From Corynebacterium aquilae DSM 44791 (lineage in GTDB: Bacteria > Actinomycetota > Actinomycetes > Mycobacteriales > Mycobacteriaceae), in contig NZ_CP009245.1 of assembly GCF_001941445.1 (NCBI RefSeq), forward strand, positions 395,992-459,991: a stretch of 64,000 bases of DNA. Direction: 5' to 3'. Made by a program: the position numbers and the translations under genes. The notes under the pieces were generated by a model, which was not told the DNA's origin, ran no database searches, and saw only the letters and a program-made list of their open reading frames with translations. How positions within the stretch are numbered: position 1 is the stretch's first letter; each line of letters opens with the position of its first letter. Below, piece after piece: positions 51,775-62,007 of this stretch.

Positions 51775-51852
51775 CCGACTCCGCCCAGCCGACCTCTATT
51801 GAGACAGCGGCGGGGCGAAAACTACGGATACTTTCACAAACTCCTGCAACAT

Positions 51853-51940
51853 ACGGCCCGCCTTTGCCACCAAACGGTGAAAATCTTTATGCAAGGTGCG
51901 GGCCGTTTGCATGCCCAGCTGATGGGGCATGCATTTCCCT
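51853..51940 (+). terminator. hairpins between adk and map
   Basis: Two structures: a long-loop stem ACGGCCCGC/GCGGGCCGT (51853-51861, 51898-51906) and then TGCATGCCC/GGGCATGCA (51908-51916, 51925-51933) with TTTCCCTT. They suggest that map has its own promoter or is only partly co-transcribed. Confidence 0.6.
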
Positions 51941-52009
51941 TATTGCTATTTTTTATTCCTCAACCCGCCCCGGCGGTTTTTTAACCACTCTTGAAGGAGT
52001 CCTTCCCCC

Positions 52010-52813
52010 ATGGGTTTCCGTAAAAAGCACAAGCAGATCCCCGCAAAAACCCCAGGCGAACTCGACGCCATGGAGGCTGCCGGCCGCATCGTCGGCCAGG
52101 CCCTGGTCAATGTTCGTGAGGCCGCAAAGCCAGGCATGAGCCTCAAAGACCTCGATGAGATCGCTGAGGCAACCATTCGCGATGCGGGTGCAATTCCGAC
52201 GTTCCTGGGATACCAAGGATTTCCCGCCTCCGTGTGCGCCAGTGTCAACGAGGTCATCGTGCACGGCATTCCCACCGCAGAGCACAAGCTCGAAGAGGGA
52301 GACTTGGTCTCCATCGACTGTGGCGCCACCTTCGAAGGGTGGGTCGGCGACAGCGCATGGACTTTCGGCATTGGGCAATTGGAAGAAGACGCACAGGCAC
52401 TCAACGATGCCACCGCGTGGGTGCTCATGGAGGGCTTAAAGGCCATGGTTCCCGGAAACCGATTGACTGATGTCTCCCACGCCCTGGAGGTGGCCACCCG
52501 CAAGGCAGAGCAGAAATTCGGTGTGCACCTGGGCATCGTCGATGGCTATGGCGGACACGGTATCGGCCGCACGATGCATGAAGAGCCGTACCTGGCCAAC
52601 GAGGGTAAGCCCGGTCGTGGGCCGGTCATCCAGGAAGGCAGTGTGCTGGCTATTGAGCCCATGCTGACCCTCGGCACCGAAGACAGTGCCGTGCTGGAGG
52701 ATGATTGGACTGTAGTCACCCTGGATGGTTCCTGGGCTTCCCACTGGGAGCACACCGTCGCAGCGACCGCAGGTGGGCCACGAATTCTAACTCCCCGCCC
52801 GGCAGGGTTTTAA
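52010..52813 (+). CDS. map: methionine aminopeptidase type I
   Basis: A 267-residue MetAP that removes the initiator methionine. The five metal ligands can be read from SIDCGATFEGWVGDSAWTF (two Asp), GGHGIGRTMHEEP (His), LAIEPML (Glu) and HWEHTVAAT (with the second Glu). The catalytic His is in NEVIVHGIPT. N-terminal residues 1-18 are a basic extension. GAAGGAG precedes the ATG. Confidence 0.97.
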   Translation: MGFRKKHKQIPAKTPGELDAMEAAGRIVGQALVNVREAAKPGMSLKDLDEIAEATIRDAGAIPTFLGYQGFPASVCASVNEVIVHGIPTAEHKLEEGDLVSIDCGATFEGWVGDSAWTFGIGQLEEDAQALNDATAWVLMEGLKAMVPGNRLTDVSHALEVATRKAEQKFGVHLGIVDGYGGHGIGRTMHEEPYLANEGKPGRGPVIQEGSVLAIEPMLTLGTEDSAVLEDDWTVVTLDGSWASHWEHTVAATAGGPRILTPRPAGF

Positions 52814-53184
52814 GCTTCCACAGCGTTAGAGACAAGTGGGGATTCGCGGTTGATGGATCCCCACTTGTGCTGTGTCAACACCAGACAAAGCGTGCCGAAA
52901 TATCCCGCGGGCAGGGCTGAGACTGTGCCTGCGAACGCAATCACAGCAATAAATAGAAAAAGTCTAGGTCACACTTCTTCGCGGGGTGTCACGCACGGCG
53001 CAGGATGCACTTGATTCCATTTGAGGTGCCGGAAAGTGCTGCTGACCATAAGTTTTCTTCCGCGTCAAAACAACAATCCGCCACGTGTGGACAAAGTCGA
53101 AAGCGAGCGCGGTAGGGCAGCGATACACACATTGGCTTGTAGAAGTTTGTGTAAAGCCTGGATAAGCCCCCTATACTGCTAGGC
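52814..53184. other. gap between map and the L,D-transpeptidase gene
   Basis: Contains the map hairpin and the promoter of the next gene: TATACT at about 53172-53177 lies eight bases before the ATG, suggesting a very short leader. Nothing else recognisable. Confidence 0.45.
52832..52868 (+). terminator. hairpin after map
   Basis: Perfect 12-bp stem ACAAGTGGGGAT/ATCCCCACTTGT around a 13-base loop; no T run follows, so it may stabilise the mRNA end or terminate with help. Confidence 0.55.
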
Positions 53185-53907
53185 ATGCTCACCTCGACTT
53201 CTCGCCGCGTGGCCGCCGTAGCAATTGCTTGCGCCGCCACCGTAGCTGCACAGCCTGCCGTCGCTAGCGCCCAGCCCGTTGCTGGCTCTAGCGCTTCTGC
53301 AGGCATCGATCTCCGTCAGGGTGCCTGGGATACCCGTAACGCACTCCACGACGCAGCCAATGGTCTGCCCCCGGAGATGGCGCAGGGCGCCAAGAATGCC
53401 GTGGACGGTGCCGTCAATGGTCTGTTCCCCGGCGTTATCGCTGAAAAGGAAGCAGAAATCCGCGCCGCCGCAGAGCGCGCCGAAGCTGAACGCCGCGCCG
53501 CCGAAGAAGCAGCCGCCGCTCAGCGCGCCGCCGCAGAGCGCGCAGCCTTCGATCGTGGCCCCTGCCCCGATTGGGCCCGCGCCTGCGTCGACCTCAAGGG
53601 CGAGCGCTCCTGGCTGCAGGATGGCCACGGCAACGTGACCTACGGAGCAGTCCCGATCTCCTCCGGCGCTCCCGGCTACGAGACCCCCACCGGCGTTCAC
53701 CGCGTGAACCGTCAGGTCAAGGACGAAATCTCCCGCGAGTTCAACAACGCGCCGATGCCGTACTCCACCTACTTCACCAACAACGGCATCGCTTTCCACG
53801 CCGGCTCTGTGGCATTGCTGTCCCACGGTTGCATCCACCTCAACCACGGTGACGCAGTCCGTTACTTCAACGATCTCAAGCCCGGCGACGTCGTCTTCGT
53901 CTACTAA
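53185..53907 (+). CDS. secreted L,D-transpeptidase (YkuD domain)
   Basis: A 240-residue secreted protein. Signal peptide to about residue 29 (VASA). A helical alanine/glutamate/arginine-rich segment follows (about 88-115, probably coiled coil). The YkuD domain fills residues 128-240: YGAVPISSGAPGYETPTGVHRV and the catalytic motif HAGSVALLSHGCIHL with the nucleophile Cys. Such enzymes make 3-3 cross-links in peptidoglycan or attach proteins to it. A terminator follows; monocistronic. Confidence 0.94.
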   Translation: MLTSTSRRVAAVAIACAATVAAQPAVASAQPVAGSSASAGIDLRQGAWDTRNALHDAANGLPPEMAQGAKNAVDGAVNGLFPGVIAEKEAEIRAAAERAEAERRAAEEAAAAQRAAAERAAFDRGPCPDWARACVDLKGERSWLQDGHGNVTYGAVPISSGAPGYETPTGVHRVNRQVKDEISREFNNAPMPYSTYFTNNGIAFHAGSVALLSHGCIHLNHGDAVRYFNDLKPGDVVFVY

Positions 53908-53925
53908 GACCGCGCCCGCAGCAAC

Positions 53926-53958
53926 AACATCCCAGCCATCCAGGCTGGGATGTTTTGT
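53926..53958 (+). terminator. intrinsic terminator of the L,D-transpeptidase gene
   Basis: AACATCCCAGCC/GGCTGGGATGTT with a five-base loop, followed by TTGT. Confidence 0.88.
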
Positions 53959-54096
53959 CATGTTAGGACAGTGTTAAAAATCGGCAAGGCAAACCCCTGG
54001 ATGCGTTAGCGTAGAAATATCTCAGGGGCACGGTGGCTCCAATCGCCTCAAGTAGCCCGAAACCGATTGGGTTAAGGATCGGGAAGGATAGAGAAT

Positions 54097-54522
54097 ATGA
54101 AGACTCGCGGAGTAGCAGGGCTTTGCGCTCTTTTCATGCTGGCCGCGCTGTCGGCCTGCCATGTGGGAGTACACCCCGATGCCGAAACCCAAATGAGCCA
54201 CGCCATCGCGGCCTCCGAACGCGCGCCCCAAGAACCAGTCATCACCATCCATGACGACGGCTCCTGCGGGCCAGCCATCGTCTTCGGGGATGTCGAAGGC
54301 CACCTCGAGGCCGAATACAAAGGGCAACCCGGAGATGTCATCAAACTCGACATCGCCATGAATGACGGCCAAACCATCGCGGAAACCATCCACAACGCAG
54401 ATACCGAATCGCGTCGCTCGGTGTTTCTCGGCGTGAACTACGCCGACATCGACACCATCCATGTCACCGCCACCGCGTTGGTCGGCAAAGACACCACCTG
54501 CTTCGTGCGGCCCGCAAAATAA
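54097..54522 (+). CDS. small lipoprotein, function unknown
   Basis: A 141-residue lipoprotein: signal peptide and lipobox LSAC (Cys21). The mature part looks like a single beta-rich domain (EPVITIHDDGSCGPAIVFGD, DTIHVTATALVGKDTTCFV) with two further cysteines, probably in a disulfide. A GGGAAGGA site precedes the ATG. No family recognised. It sits alone before infA. Confidence 0.78.
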   Translation: MKTRGVAGLCALFMLAALSACHVGVHPDAETQMSHAIAASERAPQEPVITIHDDGSCGPAIVFGDVEGHLEAEYKGQPGDVIKLDIAMNDGQTIAETIHNADTESRRSVFLGVNYADIDTIHVTATALVGKDTTCFVRPAK

Positions 54523-54745
54523 CCCACTCGGCGCCAAGGCTGCGATCCCCGACAGGGGTTGGCGTGTCGTGTTCGCCACTTTTGCTGGTCTTTGCTATGG
54601 AACCGTGTTGCAAAAAATCCCAGCGTATGTGTATTGTTGCAAGTTGGTGTGCGCCACACGTGCGCGCGCCACTTGTTTCAGGGCCGATTATGCGGCTGCA
54701 AATACCAAGAGCCACGCTCAAGTGGCTTAAGGAAAAGTGGAGGAT

Positions 54746-54967
54746 ATGGCTAAAAAAGAAGGCGCCATCGAGGTTGAGGGTCGCGTTGTCGAACCCTTGC
54801 CGAATGCAATGTTCCGTGTCGAGCTCGACAATGGTCACAAGGTTCTTGCTCACATCAGTGGCAAGATGCGCCAGCACTACATCCGTATCCTGCCCGAGGA
54901 TCGTGTCGTCGTCGCATTGTCGCCGTACGACCTGACCCGCGGTCGCATCGTCTACCGCTACAAGTAG
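54746..54967 (+). CDS. infA: translation initiation factor IF-1
   Basis: A 73-residue S1-like OB-fold protein that occupies the A site during initiation. The ATG at 54746 follows GGAGGA directly and begins [15 protein letters not shown]; a GTG three codons upstream would bury the ribosome binding site. [20 protein letters not shown] and [12 protein letters not shown] are diagnostic. No rpmJ lies between infA and rpsM, where it is found in many bacteria. Confidence 0.98.
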   Translation: MAKKEGAIEVEGRVVEPLPNAMFRVELDNGHKVLAHISGKMRQHYIRILPEDRVVVALSPYDLTRGRIVYRYK

Positions 54968-55204
54968 AGCATTTTCACGCCTCCTCATTCCATAGCCTTT
55001 TCTGGAATCAGCGTTATCACCCGCACCCGTCACGTATGGCGTGCGGGATGTGCTGACTAGTGGGCTTGCATCACCTCTGGCTGCGGTGGCCGGAGCCTCG
55101 TATAAGCATCCTTGCCCCTCGGCACCGACCGAGAGGATTCAAGGAACCATCGGCGGGGACGAATGAGGAGAAAACCACCGTAAAACCGGAAAGGTAACTG
55201 CCAC

Positions 55205-55573
55205 ATGGCACGTCTTGCTGGAGTTGACCTCCCGCGCAACAAGCGCATGGAGGTTGCACTCACCTACATCTACGGCATCGGCCCCGCCCGTGCCGCCAAG
55301 CTGCTGGAAGAGACCGGCATCTCTCCCGACCTGCGCACCGATAACCTCACCGACGAGCAGGTTGCTGCTCTCCGTGACGTCATCGAAGCAACCTGGAAGG
55401 TCGAGGGTGACCTCCGCCGCCAGGTTCAGGCTGACATCCGTCGCAAGATCGAAATCGGCTGCTACCAGGGTCTGCGCCACCGTCGTGGCCTGCCCGTTCG
55501 TGGTCAGCGCACCAAGACCAACGCTCGTACGCGTAAGGGTCCTAAGAAGACGATCGCCGGAAAGAAGAAGTAA
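55205..55573 (+). CDS. rpsM: 30S ribosomal protein S13
   Basis: A 122-residue S13 ([27 protein letters not shown]; basic C-terminal tail with [11 protein letters not shown]). It bridges the small-subunit head to the 50S and touches P-site tRNA. It starts the rpsM-rpsK-rpsD unit with a GGAAAGG site; the 237-base gap from infA probably has its promoter. Confidence 0.98.
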   Translation: MARLAGVDLPRNKRMEVALTYIYGIGPARAAKLLEETGISPDLRTDNLTDEQVAALRDVIEATWKVEGDLRRQVQADIRRKIEIGCYQGLRHRRGLPVRGQRTKTNARTRKGPKKTIAGKKK

Positions 55574-55576
55574 TCA

Positions 55577-55981
55577 ATGCCTCCTAAAGCACGCTCTGGC
55601 GCACGCCGCACTGGCCGTCGCGTCGTAAAGAAGAATGTGGCCCAGGGCCACGCATACATTAAGTCCACCTTCAACAACACCATCGTGTCCATCACGGACC
55701 CGAACGGTGCTGTGATCTCCTGGGCTTCCTCCGGTCACGTCGGCTTCAAGGGTTCTCGTAAGTCCACCCCGTTCGCCGCTCAGATGGCCGCCGAGAACGC
55801 TGCCCGCAAGGCAATGGATCACGGTATGAAGAAGGTTGACGTGTTCGTTAAGGGCCCGGGTTCGGGCCGCGAAACCGCCATCCGTTCCCTCCAGGCCGCC
55901 GGCCTCGAGGTCAACTCGATCTCGGATGTGACTCCCCAGCCGCACAACGGCTGCCGTCCGCCGAAGCGTCGTCGCGTCTAG
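55577..55981 (+). CDS. rpsK: 30S ribosomal protein S11
   Basis: A 134-residue S11 on the platform of the 30S subunit. Core blocks are [41 protein letters not shown] and the C-terminal [18 protein letters not shown]. It follows rpsM by three bases. Confidence 0.98.
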   Translation: MPPKARSGARRTGRRVVKKNVAQGHAYIKSTFNNTIVSITDPNGAVISWASSGHVGFKGSRKSTPFAAQMAAENAARKAMDHGMKKVDVFVKGPGSGRETAIRSLQAAGLEVNSISDVTPQPHNGCRPPKRRRV

Positions 55982-56005
55982 TAGGGAAAGGAAAAGTCAC
56001 TAGAT

Positions 56006-56611
56006 ATGGCTCGTTACACCGGCCCCGCAACCCGTAAGTCCCGCCGCCTCCGCGTCGACCTCGTCGGCGGAGATATGGCATTTGAGCGCCGCCCGTACCC
56101 CCCGGGACAGGCTGGCCGCGCTCGCATCAAGGAGTCTGAGTACCTCCTCCAGCTGCAGGAGAAGCAGAAGGCTCGCTTCACCTACGGTGTCATGGAGAAG
56201 CAGTTCCGTCGCTACTACGCCGAGGCAAACCGTCGCCCGGGCAAGACCGGTGAAAACCTGGTCATCCTGCTCGAGTCCCGCCTCGACAACGTGGTGTACC
56301 GCGCAGGTCTGGCACGCACCCGCCGCCAGGCTCGCCAGCTGGTCTCCCACGGTCACTTCACCGTGAACGGCAAGAAGGTCAACGTTCCCTCCTACCAGGT
56401 TTCTCAGTACGACATCATCGATGTTCGCGAGAAGTCCCGGAAGATGCTGTGGTTCGAAGAGGCTCAGGAGAACCTCGTCGACGCAGTCGTCCCGGCCTGG
56501 CTGCAGGTCGTTCCCGCCACCCTGCGCATCCTCGTGCACCAGCTGCCCGAGCGCGCTCAGATCGACGTTCCGCTGCAGGAGCAGCTCATCGTCGAGTTCT
56601 ACTCGAAGTAA
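56006..56611 (+). CDS. rpsD: 30S ribosomal protein S4 (zinc-free type)
   Basis: A 201-residue S4, a primary 16S-binding protein and part of the mRNA entry helicase. The S4 RNA-binding domain is clear (VYRAGLARTRRQARQLVSHGHFTVNGKKV). The N-terminal domain has no cysteines, so it is the zinc-independent (C-minus) form. It completes the unit before rpoA. Confidence 0.98.
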   Translation: MARYTGPATRKSRRLRVDLVGGDMAFERRPYPPGQAGRARIKESEYLLQLQEKQKARFTYGVMEKQFRRYYAEANRRPGKTGENLVILLESRLDNVVYRAGLARTRRQARQLVSHGHFTVNGKKVNVPSYQVSQYDIIDVREKSRKMLWFEEAQENLVDAVVPAWLQVVPATLRILVHQLPERAQIDVPLQEQLIVEFYSK

Positions 56612-56759
56612 GCCGCTTAACCCCGGCGAAGACCCGCGCACCCCGCATCTGCGGATGCGCAGGCACTTTTGCCGGTAGAGCAGATCTTCTCTTCAACGTT
56701 TTTCCCCTTCTTTTCCCTAGACGTCATATAGCGGGCGTCAATACAGGAGAGTTACATAC

Positions 56760-57776
56760 ATGCTCATTTCCCAGCGTCCCCGGCTGACCGAGGAGCCGAT
56801 CAGCGCCGCTCGTTCCCGTTTCGTTATCGAACCGCTCGAGCCCGGCTTCGGCTACACCCTTGGCAACTCGCTGCGTCGTACCCTGCTGTCCTCCATCCCC
56901 GGTGCAGCAGTGACCAGCGTCAAGATCGACGGCGTTCTCCACGAGTTCACCACCATCAACGGTGTCAAGGAAGATGTCTCCGACATCATCCTCAACATCA
57001 AGGGCTTGGTGCTGTCCTCCGAGTCGCCCGACCCCGTCGTCATGTACCTGCGTAAGTCTGGTGCAGGCGTGGTCACCGCCGCCGACATTGAGGTTCCGGC
57101 CGACGTGCAGGTGCACAACCCGGATCTGCACATCGCCACCCTCAACGAGCAGGGCTCGCTGGAGATGGAACTCGTCGTGGAGCCCGGCCGTGGTTACGTG
57201 CCGGCCACCATGTACGGCGGTACCGGAGAGATCGGCCGCATCCCGGTCGACCAGATTTACTCCCCGGTGCTCAAGGTCAGCTACAAGGTCGAGGCCACCC
57301 GTGTGGGTCAGCGCACCGACTTTGACAAGCTGATCATCGACGTCGAAACCAAAAACTCCATCACCGCCCGCGATGCCATGGCATCCGCAGGCAAAACCCT
57401 GGTGGAGCTGTTCGGTCTCGCACGCGAGCTCAACACCGCCGCCGAAGGCCTGGAAATCGGTGCTGGTAGCACCGACACCGAGCACGAGGCGATTTACAGC
57501 ATGCCGATCGAGGATCTGGACTTCTCCGTCCGTTCCTACAACTGCCTGAAGCGCCAGGAAATCCACACCGTCGGTGAACTCGCCAACTGCGGCGAATCCG
57601 ACCTGCTGGACATCCGCAACTTCGGCCAGAAGTCGATCAACGAAGTGAAGATCAAGCTGGCTTCCCTGGGTCTGACCCTGAAGGATGCACCGGAAGACTT
57701 CGACCCCACCCAGTTGGAGGGGTACGACGCCGAAACCGGTGGCTTCATTGACCCCGACGAAGCCGACAACGAGTAG
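56760..57776 (+). CDS. rpoA: RNA polymerase alpha subunit
   Basis: A 338-residue alpha subunit. N-terminal dimerisation domain ([28 protein letters not shown]) to about residue 230, then linker and C-terminal domain ([45 protein letters not shown]) that contacts activators and UP elements. It ends in an acidic tail. AGGAGAG precedes the ATG; rplQ follows after 73 bases. Confidence 0.98.
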   Translation: MLISQRPRLTEEPISAARSRFVIEPLEPGFGYTLGNSLRRTLLSSIPGAAVTSVKIDGVLHEFTTINGVKEDVSDIILNIKGLVLSSESPDPVVMYLRKSGAGVVTAADIEVPADVQVHNPDLHIATLNEQGSLEMELVVEPGRGYVPATMYGGTGEIGRIPVDQIYSPVLKVSYKVEATRVGQRTDFDKLIIDVETKNSITARDAMASAGKTLVELFGLARELNTAAEGLEIGAGSTDTEHEAIYSMPIEDLDFSVRSYNCLKRQEIHTVGELANCGESDLLDIRNFGQKSINEVKIKLASLGLTLKDAPEDFDPTQLEGYDAETGGFIDPDEADNE

Positions 57777-57849
57777 TTCTTGCCGTCGCAGGCTGCCCGG
57801 CGAAACCCGGCTGCCGCACTCACACTTTTAAGTACCTGAGGAGTACACC

Positions 57850-58368
57850 ATGCCTAAGCCCAAGAAGGGCGCCCGTCTCGGCGGCTCGGCCTCCCACCAG
57901 AAGAAGATTCTGGCTAATCTGGCTGCCCAGCTGTTCGAGCACGGTGCTATCAAGACCACCGATGCCAAGGCGAAGCTGCTGCGTCCCTACGCAGAAAAGC
58001 TCATCTCCAAGGCAAAGTCCGGCACTGTTGCCGACCGCCGCAACGTTCTCGCTGCCATGCCGAACAAGGACGTCGTTAAGTACCTGTTCAACGAGCTGGC
58101 TCCGAAGTTTGAGGGTCGCGAGGGTGGCTACACCCGCATCATCAAGCTTGAGAACCGCAAGGGCGACAACGCCCCCATGTCTCAGATCTCCCTGGTGACC
58201 GAGGAGCTCGTCTCCACCGAGGCCACCCGCACTGCCCGCGCCGCTGCCTCCAAGAAGGCCGCCGAGGACAAGGCAAACAAGGAGAAGGCTGAGGCCATCG
58301 TTGAGGAAGTTGAGGCAGAGCAGGAAGCTGAAGCTGTCGAAACCCTCGCCGAGGGCGAAGAGAAGTAA
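57850..58368 (+). CDS. rplQ: 50S ribosomal protein L17 with acidic extension
   Basis: A 172-residue L17. The conserved core is residues 1-118 ([47 protein letters not shown]). The remaining 50 residues are rich in Ala, Glu and Lys ([20 protein letters not shown]) and are an actinobacterial extension beyond the roughly 120-residue bacterial standard. It closes the alpha operon with a strong terminator. Confidence 0.97.
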   Translation: MPKPKKGARLGGSASHQKKILANLAAQLFEHGAIKTTDAKAKLLRPYAEKLISKAKSGTVADRRNVLAAMPNKDVVKYLFNELAPKFEGREGGYTRIIKLENRKGDNAPMSQISLVTEELVSTEATRTARAAASKKAAEDKANKEKAEAIVEEVEAEQEAEAVETLAEGEEK

Positions 58369-58397
58369 ACACTTCTTCTTTTAGCTTTACCGCAAAC

Positions 58398-58444
58398 ACA
58401 CCCCGACACTGACCACCTCAGGTGGCTGGTGCCGGGGTGTTTTG
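58398..58444 (+). terminator. intrinsic terminator after rplQ
   Basis: Stem ACACCCCG...CACC with its complement to CGGGGTGT (58398-58440), followed by TTTTG. Confidence 0.85.
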
Positions 58445-58485
58445 CTACCCACGATCCCCCAACACCGGTCTCACACCGCGCAGGA

Positions 58486-58491
58486 TACAAT
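58486..58491 (+). promoter_or_regulatory. -10 box of truA, leaderless start
   Basis: TACAAT ends seven bases before the ATG at 58499, the spacing of a leaderless transcript; no ribosome binding site is present. Confidence 0.5.
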
Positions 58492-58498
58492 GACCCCC

Positions 58499-59413
58499 AT
58501 GTCTCACCCAGAAAATCACGCCGATGTTGTGGCGCCGGCTTCCGACACAACGGCTTCGGATACGATCCGGCTAAAGCTGTCCATCGCCTACGACGGCACA
58601 GATTTTCACGGGTGGGCAGCCCAAGGCGACAGCGATTTACGCACCGTACAAAAATGCATCGAGGATGCTTTCGCCCTGGTCACCCGGGAGCGCTGCCCAT
58701 TGACCGTGGCGGGCAGGACCGATGCTGGGGTACATGCCGCCGGACAAGTCGCCCACGTCGACATCCCCAAAAGCTTCCTGGAAACCAGGTCAATGGCAGG
58801 ACAGGTCAACAACCTGGTGCGCCGCATGGGCCGCTTGTTGGAGCCAGACGTGCGGATTACGGCCGTCGAACCCGCCCCGGAAGGTTTCGACGCGCGATTC
58901 TCAGCGCTGGCACGCACCTATCACTATCGGGTGACCACCGCCCCGTGGGGGGCGCTTCCGACCCGCGCCCGCGACACTGCGCAATGGGGCAAACCTGTCG
59001 ATTTCGATCTGCTCAACAAGGCCGCCGCACAATTCGTAGGCCTGAATGACTTCGCCGCCGTGTGCAAACACAAAGAAGGCGCCACCACGATTCGCGATCT
59101 GCAGGCGTTCTACTTTGAAGACATTTCCACCGACCTTGAACCGCAACTGTATCGCGCGACAGTTAAAGCCGATGCGTTTTGCTGGAACATGGTGCGCTGC
59201 CTCGTTGGGGCCTGCCTAGCCGTCGCAGAAGGCAGGCGGGATGAAGATTTCCCCACCCAATTGCTAGGGGAGAAGCAGCGTTCCCCGCTGGTTCCCCTAG
59301 CGCCGGCAAAAGGGTTGAGTCTTGTCGCTGTCGACTATCCCGAGGACGATCAACTCGCGGCCCGTGCGGAGCTGACGAGAGCGAAACGCTCCGAAGACGA
59401 ACTATCCAGCTAG
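58499..59413 (+). CDS. truA: tRNA pseudouridine synthase A
   Basis: A 304-residue TruA that modifies positions 38-40 in the anticodon arm. The catalytic Asp is in AGRTDAGVHAAGQVAH. Other blocks are IAYDGTDFHGWAAQ and FCWNMVRCLVGACLAVAEGR. The N-terminus carries about 25 extra residues before the core. Start at 58499 is chosen from the -10 box; an in-frame ATG lies three codons earlier. truA follows rplQ, as it often does in bacteria. Confidence 0.95.
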   Translation: MSHPENHADVVAPASDTTASDTIRLKLSIAYDGTDFHGWAAQGDSDLRTVQKCIEDAFALVTRERCPLTVAGRTDAGVHAAGQVAHVDIPKSFLETRSMAGQVNNLVRRMGRLLEPDVRITAVEPAPEGFDARFSALARTYHYRVTTAPWGALPTRARDTAQWGKPVDFDLLNKAAAQFVGLNDFAAVCKHKEGATTIRDLQAFYFEDISTDLEPQLYRATVKADAFCWNMVRCLVGACLAVAEGRRDEDFPTQLLGEKQRSPLVPLAPAKGLSLVAVDYPEDDQLAARAELTRAKRSEDELSS

Positions 59414-59641
59414 GCAATCGCCAACCGGCGCAACATTTTCACAAAAATATGCGTCGTGGTGACCGCATTCTCATTGCCTCACGGCGGGGCGAGGGGAGCA
59501 AGCAGGTTTCTGCGGGTTACACTGTCTGCGGTTTGCTGTGGGTCAACGTCGCAACATCGCACGAGGCGCACAGTCTTAAAGAACAACATCTTCGGTTTTT
59601 GCCGCGCTGACGCGTCCGAAGAAGAGGAAAGGAAGGGTTCA

Positions 59642-61930
59642 ATGTCTTCTCTGAGCATCGTCCTTGTGGCGATGGCAGTGTTCATGGGACCCGGTTTTAT
59701 CCTCGCGTTCGTCTCTGGCTGCAAAGTCCCTTCCGCCGCCGCAATCTCAATTCCGGTTTCCTTCGGTATCTACGGTTTGGCCGGCTGGTTTTTCGGCTTG
59801 TCCCCGTGGCGTTATACCTTGCCGTCTGTGGCCATCGTGTGGGGGTTCTTCCTGCTGCTGGCCATAGCGTGGCGTATCGGTATCACCGCGTATTACGGGC
59901 GACCAAAGGTCAAAGCCCGCGAACCGGGCAGCGATGATCCCGTCCAGCAGTGGCGGGTGGGCAGTCTTTTTGATCCCGTGTGGGTGCTACCGGCCGTAGG
60001 TGTTGTGGCCGGCAGCTACATGATCATCCATCGAGCATTGAGCTTGCTCGATGAGGTGAAGTACGGCATTAACAACATTTATCAGGGCTGGGATGTGCAC
60101 TGGCACGCCAGCGTTATCCGCTTCATCGACAACACTGGCATCGCATCGTCGACCCGCATGGGCGAATTGCAAAACACCGAGTCGATGGCGGAGATGTACT
60201 ATCCCACCGCCTGGCATGCCGGCGGCTGGGTGCTGATGCGGGTGGGACACCTGGATCCCATTGCGGCGACAAACATTACCGGCCTGGTGCTGCCGGGCAT
60301 GCTGCTGCCGATGTGTGTGGCTGCCATCGCCTGGCGAGCGGTCGGTAATCGGGGCTTGACCGCCCAGATTGCTGCCGGTTTGGCGGCTGTCATTGCGCCG
60401 GTGGTGCCGGCGCTGTACCCCATCGGCATTTACGTGGGCATGTGGCCGTATTTGGCTGGCGTCTTTATGGCCGGCACGGTTCTTGCGATCTTCATGTCGG
60501 TTCCGTCTACCCCTCGTCGGGCTTTTGCTGCGGCACTTGGTTTTACGGGCATGGTGGAAACTCACCCGGCGTCGGCGACGATCGTGGTGATTGCGTTGGC
60601 GCTGTGGTGGCTGACCTATGCGCTGTGGCGCCCTGCGCGCAAGGCCCCTGGCGTGTGGGGTGGTGTGAAGGTGCGCCTGCGGGACGTGCTGTTGCTGGCG
60701 GCCACCGGCATCGTCGGCACGCTGCTGCTGTTGCCGCAGATTTTGACCGGTTCTTCTCAAATTGAGGTGGTGTCCGGGTTCACCGCCGTGGAGGCCGAGA
60801 CGCACCAGGAAGCCTGGACGCGGGCGGCGGAGCTTTTGACCCGCCACTCTGAGGAATTCGGCGCGAACTGGTGGCTTTTGTGGGCTGCCGCCGCCGGTGG
60901 GGTGATCGTGCTGCTGTGGCGCGGCAACCTGTGGGCTCCGCTGTTCTACGGCATTTCGCTGTCTGTCACCGCCTATTCTTTGTTGCCCTTCGATGGGTTT
61001 TTCGGCGACGCCCTGGAGGGGCTGTCGTCTCTGCACTACAACACCGGACACCGTTTGGTGATGCCGGAGGCCATGATGGTGGTCGCCGGGGCAGGTATTG
61101 CTTGTGCCGCGGTGGGTCGCTTGATCCTGTTGGGGCCGGTGAAGAAGCTGCGTGTGGCGTCGGCGATCTTGGCGATTTCCGCGGCATTGTTTGGCGGCAC
61201 CATCATCGCGGTGCAGTCTTATCAGCATTCGGAAGATGCCTACACCTTCGGGCTGAATGCTGCCCGCGCTGATGACCGCATGGTGGATGATCGGGATTTG
61301 AAGGCGTTCCAGTGGTTGGCGAAGCAGCCGCATGCTTTCGATGGGCACATTTTCTCTAACCCGGCGGAAGGCTCGGGTTGGATGTATGCCTACAACAACT
61401 TGCCGGCGTTTTTCCGTCACTATTTGTGGCCGACGTCTGATTACAACAGCGATACCAATGTGTTGTTCTGGAAGACGCAGCTGTTGGGGGAGGGGAACTA
61501 TGGCGACCCGGATGCCCCGAACCGGGTGGATGTTGCGGCGCGCCGGTTGAAGGTGAACTTTATTTATGTCTCGCCGCCGAGTTTCTGGGCGTTCCAGCTG
61601 CCGTTGCTGTCGATGGAGAATTACCTGTGGGATTCTCCCGGGGTGACCCCGGTGTATATCGACAAGCATGTGCGGATCTTCGCGGTCAATGAGGCGTTTA
61701 CCGATGAGGAGCTGGAGCAGATGCGTGCGCCGGGCAATAGTCCGGATCCTTTGCCGCCGGTGCCGACGCGCGCAGAAGCTGGGGTCTCGACGGGGCCGCA
61801 GGATGCGAATTTGCCGCACTACCACCGGCCGCGTGGTCAGGCCCCGACGGTGTTGCAAAATCCTTTTGAGGTGCCTGATCCGGGTGAGAAGGATACTGCG
61901 TTGCAGCGCCAGAACTTCCTGGCTTTCTAA
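59642..61930 (+). CDS. large multi-pass membrane protein, GT-C-like
   Basis: A 762-residue protein with roughly 13-14 membrane helices over the first 560 residues and a soluble C-terminal domain of about 200 residues ending in a proline-rich tail. The arrangement, with an acidic/aromatic first loop (EVKYGINNIYQGWDVHWHA), resembles GT-C glycosyltransferases of envelope synthesis in mycolate actinobacteria, and DUF6541-type proteins. The ATG at 59642 follows AAGGAAGG; an open frame upstream is ignored. Wobble positions in the second half are strongly G/T biased. Substrate unknown. Confidence 0.75.
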   Translation: MSSLSIVLVAMAVFMGPGFILAFVSGCKVPSAAAISIPVSFGIYGLAGWFFGLSPWRYTLPSVAIVWGFFLLLAIAWRIGITAYYGRPKVKAREPGSDDPVQQWRVGSLFDPVWVLPAVGVVAGSYMIIHRALSLLDEVKYGINNIYQGWDVHWHASVIRFIDNTGIASSTRMGELQNTESMAEMYYPTAWHAGGWVLMRVGHLDPIAATNITGLVLPGMLLPMCVAAIAWRAVGNRGLTAQIAAGLAAVIAPVVPALYPIGIYVGMWPYLAGVFMAGTVLAIFMSVPSTPRRAFAAALGFTGMVETHPASATIVVIALALWWLTYALWRPARKAPGVWGGVKVRLRDVLLLAATGIVGTLLLLPQILTGSSQIEVVSGFTAVEAETHQEAWTRAAELLTRHSEEFGANWWLLWAAAAGGVIVLLWRGNLWAPLFYGISLSVTAYSLLPFDGFFGDALEGLSSLHYNTGHRLVMPEAMMVVAGAGIACAAVGRLILLGPVKKLRVASAILAISAALFGGTIIAVQSYQHSEDAYTFGLNAARADDRMVDDRDLKAFQWLAKQPHAFDGHIFSNPAEGSGWMYAYNNLPAFFRHYLWPTSDYNSDTNVLFWKTQLLGEGNYGDPDAPNRVDVAARRLKVNFIYVSPPSFWAFQLPLLSMENYLWDSPGVTPVYIDKHVRIFAVNEAFTDEELEQMRAPGNSPDPLPPVPTRAEAGVSTGPQDANLPHYHRPRGQAPTVLQNPFEVPDPGEKDTALQRQNFLAF

Positions 61931-61943
61931 CGATCACAACGAC

Positions 61944-61994
61944 AACGGCTCGTGAATCCCATAGCTAATTGGTGGGATTCGCGAGCCGTTTGTT
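61944..61994 (+). terminator. intrinsic terminator of the large membrane protein gene
   Basis: AACGGCTCGTGAATCCC pairs with GGGATTCGCGAGCCGTT (61944-61960, 61974-61990), followed by TGTTG. Confidence 0.85.
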
Positions 61995-62007
61995 GTGCCG
62001 CAGAGGT

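Noticed and set aside
59987-61858. 623-codon minus-strand open frame
   Set aside because: Opposite the large membrane protein gene; arginine/histidine-rich product without start signals.
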